DNA of 64,000 nucleotides from contig LNDP01000015.1 of the NCBI GenBank assembly GCA_001464665.1, positions 434,001 through 498,000 of the forward strand, written 5' to 3'. Shown piece by piece: positions 26,227-36,129 of the stretch (the stretch's first letter is position 1; every line of letters begins with the position of its first letter). The notes beneath the pieces are model-generated. The model worked only from the letters and a program-made list of their open reading frames with translations, searched no databases and was not told the DNA's origin. The translations under genes were made by a program, and so were the position numbers. The stretch comes from Acidobacteria bacterium Ga0074141. Lineage in GTDB: Bacteria; Acidobacteriota; Blastocatellia; Pyrinomonadales; Pyrinomonadaceae.

Positions 26227-27972
26227 ATGATGATCTACGGAGTGCTCCTGCTCAAAAACGGCATGATTTGGCTATCAGTTCTAGTTTTGTTCGTCACTAT
26301 CATTTCTGGGCAGTCGACGGCGTTCACATACCAAGGTAACCTTACCAATTCGGGCGGCCCTGCGAGCGGGAATTTCGATTTCGAATTCAGATTGTTCGAT
26401 GCCGCCGATGAGGGGAATCAGTTGGGAGCGATGGTGCCCCGATTGGCCGTGCCAGTTTCGAATGGCGTATTCAAGGTCGATCTTGATTTCGGCGACCAGT
26501 TTCCCGGATCGGTCAGATATTTAGAGATTCGGCTACGAACCGCCGGAAGCATCGGATACACGGTCCTTGCCCCAAGACAGTCGTTATCTGCGACGCCGTA
26601 CGCGGTTAGATCACTGAATGCATTAAACGCTGTAATTGCGAACAGCGCGCAACAGGCAACGACTGCGACGACAGCAAACAATGCCTTACAGCTCGGCGGC
26701 GTGGCCGCAAATCAATACGTGATAACCACAGATCCGAGAATGGTCAATGCGCGACAGCCTACGGCCGGCAGCGAGTCTTACATCCAAAACCAAACTGCGA
26801 CCCCTCAAGCTTCAACCGGCTTTTCGATCGATGGAATCGGCAGGGCGGGACAATTTGACGCCGCTTCCTACAAGATAGCAGGTATCGATGTATTGCGAGT
26901 CTCAGCTGCGGACCGAAATACCGTAATAGGACAAACGCAGATAAGCTCTGTCGCAACCGAGGACAATGTTCTTGTCGGATACGAGACCGGCCGCAATTCC
27001 TCCACTGAAACTGGGGGTACGTGGAATACGTTTGTGGGGTCAAGAGCGGGCACGGGCAATATCGGTTCTAACAATACCGGAATCGGAGCCGGAACGAGAT
27101 TTCAGGGCTTCCCGAATGGTGGCGGCATTACATTGATCGGAGCCGACGCGTCGGCCTCTTTTCCTTTTAATACGATTACAAACTCAACTGCGATAGGTTA
27201 CCGCTCGTCTGTAAATACCGCGAACTCCATCGTTCTCGGGAGCGTCGCTGGACAGAATGGTGCAGATACAACTGTGAACGTTGGAATCGGGACGTCCTCG
27301 CCGGGAGCAAGGCTACATCTTCGGAATTCTGCCAGCCGAACTCTTTTTGGTGAGCTCAACTGCAATACGAGCTTCGCAGCGATAAGCTTCTCGACGAGTC
27401 TCGATTGCGGTTTCTATGCAGGAATCGCCGGAGACGGCAATAGCGTGATCGTGAATCGACGTACCGGGCATTTCGTTCTTTTCCGAGAGGGGAATGTGGA
27501 CCAGATATTCATCCTACCCGGCGGTACGATACAACTCAATGCACTCGGTGCGGGCACTGTAGGTTCGCAATCGACGTTATGCAGAAATAGTTCTAACCAA
27601 ATCGCGTTCTGTGGTTCATCAAGTGTGAAATACAAGACAGATATCGGAACTTACTTCGGAGGCCTCGATGTCGTGACGCGGCTTCAACCGGTCGCTTTTA
27701 CTCTCAAAAGCGATGGAAACCGGGATCTTGGCCTTGTTGCCGAGAATGTCAACGAGATCGAACCGCTGTTGACTTACACCGATAAAGAAGGAGCGGTCGA
27801 CGGCGTGCGATATGAAAGGATCCCGGTCGTCTTGATCAACGCGATCAAAGAACAGCAGTCTCAGCTCGAAAGGCAATCACAGAAAATCTCCGAACAGGAA
27901 AAGCGGATCGAACTGCTCGTAAAGATCGCCTGCGAGGCGAACCGTTCACTCGAGTTCTGCAAAGAAAACTAA
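26227..27972 (+). CDS. Secreted fibre-like protein with C-terminal S74 endosialidase-type chaperone
   Basis: 581 residues from the ATG at 26227, chosen for GAGGA six bases upstream and for placing the signal segment (IWLSVLVLFVTIISG) at a normal position. Residues about 28-135 are a domain common in Blastocatellia surface proteins (AFTYQGNLTNSGGPASGNFD ... LEIRLRT). A Gly/Ser/Asn-rich middle follows. The last 110 residues are a peptidase S74 intramolecular chaperone: SSVKYKTDIG with the reactive Ser, then DLGLVAENVNEIEP and a terminal coiled coil (NAIKEQQSQLERQSQKISEQ). S74 domains assemble trimers and cut themselves off. Divergent from the regulator at 23786. Confidence 0.85.
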   Translation: MMIYGVLLLKNGMIWLSVLVLFVTIISGQSTAFTYQGNLTNSGGPASGNFDFEFRLFDAADEGNQLGAMVPRLAVPVSNGVFKVDLDFGDQFPGSVRYLEIRLRTAGSIGYTVLAPRQSLSATPYAVRSLNALNAVIANSAQQATTATTANNALQLGGVAANQYVITTDPRMVNARQPTAGSESYIQNQTATPQASTGFSIDGIGRAGQFDAASYKIAGIDVLRVSAADRNTVIGQTQISSVATEDNVLVGYETGRNSSTETGGTWNTFVGSRAGTGNIGSNNTGIGAGTRFQGFPNGGGITLIGADASASFPFNTITNSTAIGYRSSVNTANSIVLGSVAGQNGADTTVNVGIGTSSPGARLHLRNSASRTLFGELNCNTSFAAISFSTSLDCGFYAGIAGDGNSVIVNRRTGHFVLFREGNVDQIFILPGGTIQLNALGAGTVGSQSTLCRNSSNQIAFCGSSSVKYKTDIGTYFGGLDVVTRLQPVAFTLKSDGNRDLGLVAENVNEIEPLLTYTDKEGAVDGVRYERIPVVLINAIKEQQSQLERQSQKISEQEKRIELLVKIACEANRSLEFCKEN

Positions 27973-28006
27973 TCAGTTTCATTTGAATTTTCTAGAAGGA
28001 GTAGGC

Positions 28007-28810
28007 ATGAACAAATCAGTCGTAGTATCAACCATTCTATTTTTTTTCCTTGGCTTCACTGTTCCCGATATTGAGGCGCAATTGAGTGTTCCAATGCCCA
28101 AGATCCCAGGAATAAAAAGGGACAAGAAGCCTGCAGAATCCGAAAGAAAAGCGGAACCCAGCCGATCGACAAGCAATTCTGAAGCGGTGCCGGCTTCCCA
28201 AAACAGCAATAACGATGATGTTTGGGATGGCGTCGATTTCCGGGTTAAGTCATTACGCGACGAACTGCGGACCGCTCAGCAAGAGATAGCGGCATTCACG
28301 CCGGAAACAAAGACGACGATCGCTACAAATACCGACCTCGAGTGGCTCTGGCGAGCTATCTCGCCCAGCGAACGGACTGCTTTTTTTGATAAGTGGAATT
28401 CGCTAATGTCGAAGCCTGTGCGGAACTGGTTCGAGCAGGAGATCAAAAAACTTTCAGAGATCGCTGCAAACAGGATACCTCTTTTCCAGGCAGGAAAGAA
28501 CTACGCCTTTCGCAGTCCGGTCGAAGAGAAGATGATGAGGGCGGCGTTAGCTACCGATGTTCCCGGCGTTATTGTTCATAAGATCGGTCTGAATCATTCG
28601 GAATGGCAGTACGGCAAAAACAACTTGGGCATTCCCATCGATCGTTATAAATGGGGAATGATTTGGGGGCGAAATCCGAAAGCTGATGATCCGTATTGCC
28701 GGTTCTTCTACGTCAATATAATCCAGGATTACGCAGGCGGCGGAACATACGGAAGGTCCTATGCAAAATGGGTGAAATCCGAGATCGCAGGTTGTCCCGC
28801 GGCAAAATGA
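28007..28810 (+). CDS. Secreted protein of unknown function
   Basis: 267 residues from the ATG at 28007, which has AAGGAG at 27996-28001. A signal peptide covers residues 1-24 (ILFFFLGFTVPDIEA), then a Lys/Ser-rich low-complexity linker to about residue 65. The rest is a folded, charged domain with no motif I can name. It follows the S74 gene by 34 bases and is probably in the same transcript. It may be a partner of that surface protein, but there is no direct sign. Confidence 0.6.
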   Translation: MNKSVVVSTILFFFLGFTVPDIEAQLSVPMPKIPGIKRDKKPAESERKAEPSRSTSNSEAVPASQNSNNDDVWDGVDFRVKSLRDELRTAQQEIAAFTPETKTTIATNTDLEWLWRAISPSERTAFFDKWNSLMSKPVRNWFEQEIKKLSEIAANRIPLFQAGKNYAFRSPVEEKMMRAALATDVPGVIVHKIGLNHSEWQYGKNNLGIPIDRYKWGMIWGRNPKADDPYCRFFYVNIIQDYAGGGTYGRSYAKWVKSEIAGCPAAK

Positions 28811-28946
28811 TGGTTGCGTTTTTATTTGCCTCGGTCGAAATCTATCAGTTCGAAGATGGAGGATTATGCAGGATCTCAGCTTGATCGCTCGAAGTTCACG
28901 TGAATCCGGGATTGCGAACTGATCTCAATTGCCTAAAGAGACGATT

Positions 28947-29336
28947 ATGAGAACCGCAACCATCGAGTTGACATTCAGCTCGCTCGAGATCGGCACAATA
29001 AGAAAAATGCGCCTAGACCTGTTTGCCGATGGTGGGTTCGAAACGGAGGGCGATTGGAAAGCCTCCGATAAGGACTCGACAAAGTTACTTAAGATCTATT
29101 TGGGAAAGTCGTCGGGCCACTGGAAGTACAAGACGTTTAAGGGTCGGCCCGTAATCACTTTGTACGATCAAGATGATCCCAATTTTGTGAGTTTCTATTG
29201 GCGGGACTTTGGTCGCACTGTCTGCGACCTACTAAAGGTCGGGCCGCTTCCATTGACGGTCGGAAGGAAAGGATCGGGCTTTCAAGGAGCCGCTCCGATG
29301 AATCCCTTAAACTGGGCCGTAATCTCAACTATTTGA
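28947..29336 (+). CDS. Small protein of unknown function
   Basis: 129 residues starting at ATG 28947; an in-frame TTG at 28929 is possible. It is beta-rich with a conserved-looking core (KYKTFKGRPVITLYDQDDPN, FYWRDFGRTVCDLLKVGPLP). No signal peptide. I do not recognise a family. Same strand as the two genes before it, 136 bases after the previous stop. Confidence 0.45.
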   Translation: MRTATIELTFSSLEIGTIRKMRLDLFADGGFETEGDWKASDKDSTKLLKIYLGKSSGHWKYKTFKGRPVITLYDQDDPNFVSFYWRDFGRTVCDLLKVGPLPLTVGRKGSGFQGAAPMNPLNWAVISTI

Positions 29337-29434
29337 GAGCGACACGAACATCCGTCAACGCTTTCGGAATTCTGAAAGGTCCGTGAGATTTCGGACTGAA
29401 AGAACGCAATTTGTCAGGTACGATAACAACGAAT

Positions 29435-29674
29435 ATGGCCAAACCATCTGAAGAAGCACAGGAACAATTCCAAAGGGCCCACGCCCTGATGCGCAATGCG
29501 CAACTTGCCGCACACAACGACGGTGACCGATTTAGCGAAGAACTTGCGAAATCGTTAACGTGGTTTTATGGAGGCTCCTTTTCACTCGCGCAGGGGCTTA
29601 GAGCAACTTACATTTTACTCGAGACTGTCAATCGCCGTCTCGACGCTCTCGAACGGGGACAAAAGCAGTTCTAG
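29435..29674 (+). CDS. Small helical protein of unknown function
   Basis: 79 residues from the ATG at 29435, entirely helical by eye, with heptad-like spacing at the end (ILLETVNRRLDALERGQKQF). It might be a short coiled-coil or adaptor protein. No ribosome site of note and no recognisable family, so it could also be spurious. The about 185 bases after it up to 29861 hold no gene. Confidence 0.4.
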   Translation: MAKPSEEAQEQFQRAHALMRNAQLAAHNDGDRFSEELAKSLTWFYGGSFSLAQGLRATYILLETVNRRLDALERGQKQF

Positions 29675-29860
29675 CTCTATCTTTGAAAGCGAGGTTCTCT
29701 CGGAAAGGATTTCTGTTTCGCTTGTACCATGCACAGATGATCTGCTCTAGGCGGAATGCCGCCGGATGCGACTGGCCGATCAACTGAAAGCCTTGTCCGC
29801 AGCGATCAACTTGAGCCGCCAACTTCGTAACGCTTGAAATGTTTTTGATTGGAATAAAAC

Positions 29861-32635
29861 ATGAATCAATTTAGCTATATCTTAAACGCGAAAAGCGGTC
29901 TGCGTTCCTTTTTTGTTGTGGTCATCTTCGGTGTGGTCGCCTTAGTGTTTGCAGCTACTGCTTTGATGCAGGATCGGGCTCCGCAGGAAACTACGCCTGC
30001 GTTCTGGCAGGAGGTCCCGAAAGACGTGGCTTCTGCCATCGATCTTCCGGTCGAGATCGACACCAAAGAGTATCGGGCTTTCACGCTAGACGCTGAAGCG
30101 ATGCGGGTTAAGCTCGCGAGTGCACCGATGGAGTTTACGTCAGACGCGATCGATAACAGGTTGATTCTGTCGCTCCCAGCACCGGACAAGGGCTTTCAAA
30201 GGTTTGCGGTGCAGGAATCGCCGGTGATGGAACCTGGGCTTGCCGCTCTTCATCCGGAGATCCGTACATATTCTGGAACAGGCATCGATGATCCCGGGGC
30301 GACCATTCGCCTTGACCAGACGCGGCTCGGATTTCACGCATCGATTCGCGGAAGCAGCGGCAGTTGGTACATTGACCCTAGATTCCACCTCGACCAAAGC
30401 CTATACATAAGCTATTTCCGCAGAGACCTCGTCAACCGACATGGCCCGCTCGTCGAAAATGAAGTCATCGAGTCTATCGAAGCCGAGGAGAACTTTAAGG
30501 GCGATTCTGCGCCCGCCGATCTGGCCGTCGGCGACCAGCTTCGGACCTATCGCCTCGCGCTCTTGACCGATCCGACATATGCCACCTACTTCGGCGGACC
30601 TGCAAATGTGACCTCTGCAAAGGTGACGCTGGTGAACCGCATAACGCAGATCTACGAGTATGATCTTTCGATTCGGCTGGTGCTGATCGCCAATAACGAC
30701 CTATTAAATCTGAATACGGCGGCACAGTTTTCGGGTCCCAACGGCCCCTGCGGCGGTAACGCCTGCTACTTTTCATCTACGATCAGCTGCTCAGGCTCAA
30801 CGCTCTTTCGAACTCGTGAGGTTATTGGCCTGCTCGTCGGAGCGTCGGCATTTGACGTTGGCCACATCGCCGTTGGCTCGAACGGCGGCGGCATCGCCAG
30901 CCTTGCTGTAGTCGGCGGAAACCTCAAGGCACAGGGCTGCACTGGCCTGGAGACACCGGTCGGCGACTATTTCGCGGTGGATTACGTTGCTCACGAGATT
31001 GGGCACCAGTTCGGTGCCAACCACACATTCAACGGCACCGGAGGCTCTTGCTCCGGAGGAAACCGAAGCGCGGCAAACTCGGTCGAGCCTGGTAGCGGGT
31101 CCTCGATAATGGCGTATGCGGGAATTTGCGGCCCCGATAATTCCCAGCCTCATAGTGATCCATATTTCTCGCAGCGGAGCTTTGACGCGATAATTTCTTT
31201 CAGTTCGTTTAGCGAAGCGAACCTCAGCGAAGTCCAGATGGCGGCCCTAACCGGTTTCAATACGAACGGCCAATCGTTCCAGCTTCAATATAACGGCAAC
31301 ACCTCCGGCCCCATAGTTCGCGGCACAAACTACACGACCGCAGGCATCAAGGCAGCCATCGAGGCGATCCCCGGCTGGCCGTCCGGCGGCACTGTCGCCG
31401 TTTCTGGTCTAACCGATAATGCTTTCACTGTTACTTTCGGCAACACTCTCGCGGGCATTAACACCAATCAACTTTTGCTTGTCAACTGCACCGGCGGGTG
31501 TTCAGGATTTGTGGGTGAGATAACCAAAGGCGGGACGACAACACGCGGCGGAGCCGTCACCGCGAACGGGAACACGATCCCGACCATTACCGCACCTGCT
31601 TCCCTCACGATTCCTTTAAGAACACCTTTCTCTCTCACAGCAACAGGCTTCGACGCCGACGGCGACACGCTGACCTACCTTTGGGAACAAACCGATCGAG
31701 GAGCAGCTACCGGAACCGCGCTCTTTAACAACATCAAACTCAATGGCCCGCTCTTTCGTCAGTTCGGCATAGCAGCCAACGTAACACCTGCCAATGCTCT
31801 ACTTTACAATTCGCCCGGTCAGAACCTTGTAACAACTGACCCGACCCGTTTTTTCCCGGATCTTAATCAGATCTTGGCAAATCAAACGAACGCGGAAACC
31901 GGGTCTTGCCCTCAGTCGGACATCATTTGCTTTTCGGAATTTCTGCCGACTGCGGCCTATGTTGGCTTTGCAGGCGTAAACGCCAGCCCGCTTTCTCTAA
32001 ACTTCAGAGTCACAGTACGAGACGGCAATGGCGGCGTCAACAGCGCGAACACGACCCTGCTCATCGACAACACGGCCGGGCCGCTGCTTGTCACTTCGCA
32101 AGGCACGCCCGTAACCTACTCCGCAGGAACCGTTCAGAACGTCACATGGGCCGTAAACAATACGGCGGGACCTTCGCTTGCACCAAATGTGATGATCTCG
32201 CTTTCGACCGACGGCGGGAATACTTATCCGTACGTTCTTGCGGCCAGCACGCCAAACGACGGATCAGAAGCGGTGACATTGCCTAACGTCGGCACCACCA
32301 CAGCCCGAATAAAGGTCGAGGCGGTCGGCAATGTTTTCTTTGACCTGAATGCCACCAACTTTTCAATAACCGGCCCAACTGCTGCGAGCGTTTCGGTCGC
32401 AGGGCGGGTGTCAACTGCGGACGGAAACGGCCTCCGAAATGCGGGCATTCTACTCACTGATTCTCAGGGCGTTGGACGGCAAGCGCTATCAAATTCCTTC
32501 GGCTACTATCGGTTCGACAATGTGTCCGTCGGGGAGACATACTTCGTGACCGTCAAAGCGAAAAGTTATCAATTCGCTCCACAGGTCGTCACGATAACCG
32601 AAGACATATTCGGATTGGATTTCATCGCTCAATAG
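29861..32635 (+). CDS. Secreted reprolysin-type zinc metalloprotease
   Basis: 924 residues. An N-terminal signal/anchor at about 15-36 is followed by a pro-region (TYSGTGIDDPGATIRLDQT) usual in this group, then the catalytic domain with HEIGHQFGANH (about residue 380), the HExxHxxGxxH zinc site of metzincins. A PA-like insertion and beta-sandwich domains follow. The last 80 residues are a carboxypeptidase-regulatory-like domain (SVAGRVSTADGNGLRNAGIL) like the one ending the protein at 13184. Probably an extracellular or surface protease. It ends only 11 bases before the truncated second HTH/integrase module, so the junction cut into that module. Confidence 0.88.
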   Translation: MNQFSYILNAKSGLRSFFVVVIFGVVALVFAATALMQDRAPQETTPAFWQEVPKDVASAIDLPVEIDTKEYRAFTLDAEAMRVKLASAPMEFTSDAIDNRLILSLPAPDKGFQRFAVQESPVMEPGLAALHPEIRTYSGTGIDDPGATIRLDQTRLGFHASIRGSSGSWYIDPRFHLDQSLYISYFRRDLVNRHGPLVENEVIESIEAEENFKGDSAPADLAVGDQLRTYRLALLTDPTYATYFGGPANVTSAKVTLVNRITQIYEYDLSIRLVLIANNDLLNLNTAAQFSGPNGPCGGNACYFSSTISCSGSTLFRTREVIGLLVGASAFDVGHIAVGSNGGGIASLAVVGGNLKAQGCTGLETPVGDYFAVDYVAHEIGHQFGANHTFNGTGGSCSGGNRSAANSVEPGSGSSIMAYAGICGPDNSQPHSDPYFSQRSFDAIISFSSFSEANLSEVQMAALTGFNTNGQSFQLQYNGNTSGPIVRGTNYTTAGIKAAIEAIPGWPSGGTVAVSGLTDNAFTVTFGNTLAGINTNQLLLVNCTGGCSGFVGEITKGGTTTRGGAVTANGNTIPTITAPASLTIPLRTPFSLTATGFDADGDTLTYLWEQTDRGAATGTALFNNIKLNGPLFRQFGIAANVTPANALLYNSPGQNLVTTDPTRFFPDLNQILANQTNAETGSCPQSDIICFSEFLPTAAYVGFAGVNASPLSLNFRVTVRDGNGGVNSANTTLLIDNTAGPLLVTSQGTPVTYSAGTVQNVTWAVNNTAGPSLAPNVMISLSTDGGNTYPYVLAASTPNDGSEAVTLPNVGTTTARIKVEAVGNVFFDLNATNFSITGPTAASVSVAGRVSTADGNGLRNAGILLTDSQGVGRQALSNSFGYYRFDNVSVGETYFVTVKAKSYQFAPQVVTITEDIFGLDFIAQ

Positions 32636-32645
32636 AAAAGGCGGC

Positions 32646-32926
32646 AGAGAGCTCGATCCCCCTAGAAGAATCATCGCCTCCCTGAGCGGGCGATGTCTCA
32701 GGAGCGGGGTCAACATTCTGGATTGCGAGCGCATGCTCTGACCGTACATAGACCCGCGAGCGGTTTCCAGCGATTTCAGGGCTCGTTGAATCGCTTTCCG
32801 CTCAGTATCGTCGTCCGCGGACACTCTCACAACTCCGGCGATTGAACTGATGCTGACCTCGGGTTCTTTAGCCAGCAGGTTCAAGATCAGAGTTTCAAGC
32901 TTTGCGGTTTTATTTCTGTCCGGCCT
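32646..32926 (-). pseudogene. HTH-Fic gene, second copy, 5' remnant
   Basis: Counterpart of 20929-21210. The start codon is AGG instead of ATG (32924-32926). The A-run that is five long in copy 1 is three long here, so again the frame does not continue into fic. The gene is cut off at about 32646, where the metalloprotease sequence begins, so the Fic domain is absent. Helix-turn-helix residues (LNLLAKEPEVSISSIAGVV) are otherwise well kept. Confidence 0.8.
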
Positions 32927-32946
32927 GGATTAATCAACCTTTAATC

Positions 32947-33026
32947 AGGACATAATGCGACCATTACGACACTAGATCAAGATAAATTCGTCCAGCTGCA
33001 GCTAACTAGGACAAAGTGATGTCCTA
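32947..33026. promoter_or_regulatory. Operator cluster, second copy
   Basis: Half site AGGACAT (32947-32953) and palindrome TAGGACAAAGTGATGTCCTA (33007-33026), which has one mismatch in its arms. It matches the cluster at 21231-21340 but lacks one 30-base unit bounded by the repeat AATCAGGACAT, as expected from slippage or unequal recombination between those short repeats. Confidence 0.55.
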
Positions 33027-33337
33027 ATTGCTGATTCAAAATGATCGGTCGATTTCGTCCCCTCCTTATTTTAAGTTGGCAACGCTATAGACGCTACCCG
33101 GTTCAAAACTGCACCATTGGTTCGAAATCAATCCTGTTTCCCGATCCATCGGTGCACGACTGCACGCCTTCCTTTTCTAATACCCCTATTTGTACAACGG
33201 CTCGCCCTCGCAATGGGACGGCATAATGTTTGCCAAAGCTAAACAAGAGCGGTTGACAGAGTTGTGTCGCGCGGAGTTTCATCTTCGACCGCGGCAAAAA
33301 CGAAGGATGCGGAAACGCTGTGGTTCCACTTATCGAG

Positions 33338-34444
33338 ATGAAGCTATACAAACAGCCCAATGGGAAAACTTGGTCGATGCGGTTCGTTTTCGAGGGGCGT
33401 CGGGTCGAGCGGTCTACGGGTTACGAGAACAAGAGAAAGGCGGAGGCATACGCAGAAGCCTTCCGAACACGGCTACGGAGCGAAGGCATCGGGTTCCTGG
33501 AAAAGAAGGATTACCCGACGTTAAAGCATGCGTTGGCCGAATTTCTTGAGTGGTCCGCCACCAGGCAGAAAATAAATACTACCAAGCGATACAAGACAGC
33601 GTCGACGGCTTTGATCGAGCACTTCGGAAGAATGCGTGTGAATCTGATCGGGAAGTCGCAGATCGAGGGGTTCATCACTTGGAGAAGATCGCAGTTCGTT
33701 ACAGCTGGAGGTGCGAAACCGAAATCCGGAAAGCCGAAAAAGCTGAAACGGAAGATCTCAAACGCCACGGTGAACAGGGAACTCGCATGCCTTAAAAAGG
33801 TGTTCAGCAACCTCGTCGCCGACGGGGTGCTTTCATCAAACCCTGCCAGATTCGTGAATTTTCTTGCAGAGGAAAACGAGTCCGGCCGCGTGCTAGATAT
33901 GAATGAGGAGCAGCTTTACCTTTCGGCGGCGTCTCAGCCATTGCGGGATTACGCAACGCTCCTCATTGAGACCGGCGTGCGCCCGAACGAACTTTGCAAA
34001 CTCGGGGTCCGTGGTGTTCATCTCGACGGCGACAAACCCTACCTCGTGATCACGGACGGGAAGACAAAGGCAGCGAGAAGATCGATCCCGCTATCGAAGC
34101 GGGCATTGGAGGTCCTGTCAGTTCGCCTTCGGGAAGCAAAAGGGAAGTACGTCTTCCCCGGTGGCAGAGGCGGAAGCGACCCGAACAGTTCGGCCCTAAA
34201 ATTCAGTAACGCGCATTACGGCGCGCTCAAGCGAAGCAAGATCGACGGTCTCAATCGAAGTGGAACGGAAGGATCGTGCACTCTCTATTCGTTCAGGCAC
34301 ACCTTCGCGACCCGGTTCCTAGAACGCCGACCTGGCGATCTTCTCACGCTCGCTGCTTTGCTTGGACACTCAAGCCTTCGAATTAACCACAAATTCGAAG
34401 CGATAAGGTCGATGGAAGCCGGCGGGCACACCCGTGGCGATTAA
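33338..34444 (+). CDS. int: Tyrosine recombinase (integrase), copy 2, lacking the nucleophile segment
   Basis: 368 residues from the ATG at 33338, by the same start argument as copy 1. The domains and the Arg and His-x-x-Arg residues match copy 1. After LLGHSSLRI it reads NHKFEAIRS: the Tyr-bearing segment is again missing, with a junction two residues different in detail from copy 1 (AATTAACCACAAATTC here, AATCCACAAATTC there). The C-terminus then diverges and ends with AGGHTRGD. It lies nearest to the tRNA-Cys site, the usual place of an integrase gene in a tRNA-targeting element. Probably inactive as it stands. Confidence 0.86.
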   Translation: MKLYKQPNGKTWSMRFVFEGRRVERSTGYENKRKAEAYAEAFRTRLRSEGIGFLEKKDYPTLKHALAEFLEWSATRQKINTTKRYKTASTALIEHFGRMRVNLIGKSQIEGFITWRRSQFVTAGGAKPKSGKPKKLKRKISNATVNRELACLKKVFSNLVADGVLSSNPARFVNFLAEENESGRVLDMNEEQLYLSAASQPLRDYATLLIETGVRPNELCKLGVRGVHLDGDKPYLVITDGKTKAARRSIPLSKRALEVLSVRLREAKGKYVFPGGRGGSDPNSSALKFSNAHYGALKRSKIDGLNRSGTEGSCTLYSFRHTFATRFLERRPGDLLTLAALLGHSSLRINHKFEAIRSMEAGGHTRGD

Positions 34445-34620
34445 TTCCGTCCTCACGGATACCTAAATCAAACTCCACGATCTCTGCGGATCGGCTAGGA
34501 AGCAGTCGGGAAAGCAGAGGCTCGAAAGGAAACCCTTTTTCGCGCCTCTGCCATTCGACCGAACACCTGATAATAGTTCTGATCTCGCTGCCGATCGCTG
34601 AAGCGGGCAGGAGTGAAGAA
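34445..34620. other. Intergenic stretch with hairpin
   Basis: No gene. A long inverted repeat (34514-34521 GCAGAGGC with 34544-34551 GCCTCTGC, plus inner pairing AAAGG / CCTTT) could fold into a stable hairpin after the recombinase. It lacks a U-tract, so the role as terminator is doubtful. Confidence 0.4.
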
Positions 34621-35200
34621 CTATTTACCCATTACCGTGACGTTGCCGCCGCCGATGTTCGGGGGTGACGTTCGTGAGCCGACCTGCCGCCATACCATCA
34701 CGCTACTGTTGAGTATGGTGATAGCGTACTTGTCCGGTTGCCTTGGGCTGAAGAGGTCCCCGTCGCGGACGTCCACGGAGAAGCTGTAGTTTCCGAACGA
34801 TTCCACCACCGCAGTCGATCGTCCCGGCAACAGAACTTGCATCTGCACCGTTTGCGATGTTCAGCTTGGCGGCGATGAGGTGCCGGGCGGGGATCAGGCT
34901 CGCATCGGCGTTCCTGCCGGTGCCGGTCGGAGTGTTCAGAAGATTGAGCAGTTCGGCACTAGTGTAGGTCTCGCTTCCAAGCGTTAGCGAATCAACCGGC
35001 CACGCGTCGGGGTTGTCCTTCCAATAGCCCTGCGGCAATGGGCAAACGACCCCGGTCAGCTGAACCTCAAATGCGCCGATATCCGCTGCCGCGCCGAAGA
35101 CGCGGTCAAAACCGGTTCCCCGCTGATCGGTAAGTAAGCTCAAGGGATTGATGCTGCGTCGATCGCAGGGCTGCCGGCCCGTGGGACGGCACCCGCGTCA
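34621..35200 (-). pseudogene. Choice-of-anchor-Q-type surface protein, C-terminal remnant
   Basis: Minus-strand pieces read GSPAIDAASIP (about 35160), then DQRGTGFDRVFGAAADIGAF (the usual end of a choice-of-anchor Q domain), then CPLPQGYWKDNPDAWPVDSL and LIAAKLNIANGADA, then in another frame GDLFSPRQPDKYAITILN and a final IGGGNVTVMGK before the stop at 34621. A stop and at least one frameshift (at about 34800-34850) interrupt it, and no N-terminal part is present. The intact relatives are large exported proteins of this bacterial group. Confidence 0.7.
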
Positions 35201-35205
35201 TCGAA

Positions 35206-35412
35206 GCATGTGTGCCAACGGTCAGAGAACTCGGCCTCGTGGTCACCTTCACCGATCTTAATTTCCCATCAGTTGCAACTAAATTCGACGACGAAGGGAA
35301 CCTGCTCGACTCTGCATACAACAATCGCGTCAAAGGCTTCCTGGACGAACTGGTCTGGATGGCATTCGCCCTCCGCTGGGGCCGAAGCAATGTTCCATCA
35401 AAATTCCATTAG
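35206..35412 (+). pseudogene. NADPH-dependent FMN reductase, C-terminal remnant
   Basis: Reads LGLVVTFTDLNFPSVATKFD then GFLDELVWMAFALRWGRSNV and PSKFH before the stop. This is the C-terminal tail of the NAD(P)H-dependent FMN/quinone reductase family. The N-terminal two thirds with the flavin-binding loop are absent. It is placed back to back with the choice-of-anchor remnant. Confidence 0.65.
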
Positions 35413-35815
35413 TTATGGGAAAGTACTAGCGACACTAAAGGCCTGAATTATAATGTGATGGTTGTTTATGAGCCTTGTAAAGCAAGTTTAATAGCGTTTT
35501 GTTCAAACATCTCAGGTAGTCGGACACTTTATTTTCCATTCCGACCGCACGCGTAGGGTCGTCAGCAGATGATTTAGTGGAACGTGCCTCGATCCAGAGT
35601 GAATCAAAGGGGGTTTGGACGCGCCCGTGGTTGAGTAAAACGCATAAAAATGACACAACTTGATATGAACTCGGAGTTCTATGTTGCGTCGGGCTCCGGA
35701 ATATTCTTGTTCTTGACCGAAGAGGGAAGTGGCGGCAACTTACGATAATGTTAGCTGATAGCTATTCTTGCCGTTTTGTATTGAGTTCCGTAAATCACTG
35801 AGAAGAAGAAGGTTA
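35413..35815. other. Gene-free right end of the island
   Basis: About 400 bases without a recognisable gene. A 73-codon open frame on the minus strand (35435-35656) has no known motif and no ribosome site, and is not called. The stretch ends at the right attachment site. Confidence 0.5.
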
Positions 35816-35891
<76 letters not shown>

Positions 35892-35982
35892 GTTTCGAAA
35901 AGTATAAAGGAGAAAGGATAAGGGATAAAGGTAAAGCCATTATCTTTAGCCTTTTTCCGTTATCATTTCTCCTTTGAAAAAA

Positions 35983-36057
35983 TGGAGCGGGAGACGAGGG
36001 TCGAACTCGCGACTTCAACCTTGGCAAGGTTGCGCTCTACCACTGAGCTACTCCCGC
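35983..36057 (-). tRNA. tRNA-Gly (GCC)
   Basis: 75 nt including an encoded CCA. Acceptor GCGGGAG pairs with CTCCCGC, anticodon stem CAACC / GGTTG with loop TTGCCAA, anticodon GCC, and T loop TTCGACC. It lies 91 bases from tRNA-Cys on the same strand, probably in one transcript. Confidence 0.95.
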
Positions 36058-36129
36058 ACAGCAATCCCCTATTTTACTTTCCGCTTATGGATTGTCAAGC
36101 CGCATCGATCGACCGAAAAAAGGGACATG

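Noticed and set aside
35435-35656. 73-codon minus-strand open frame near attR
   Set aside because: No motif, ribosome site or homology pattern that I recognise. It is probably chance.
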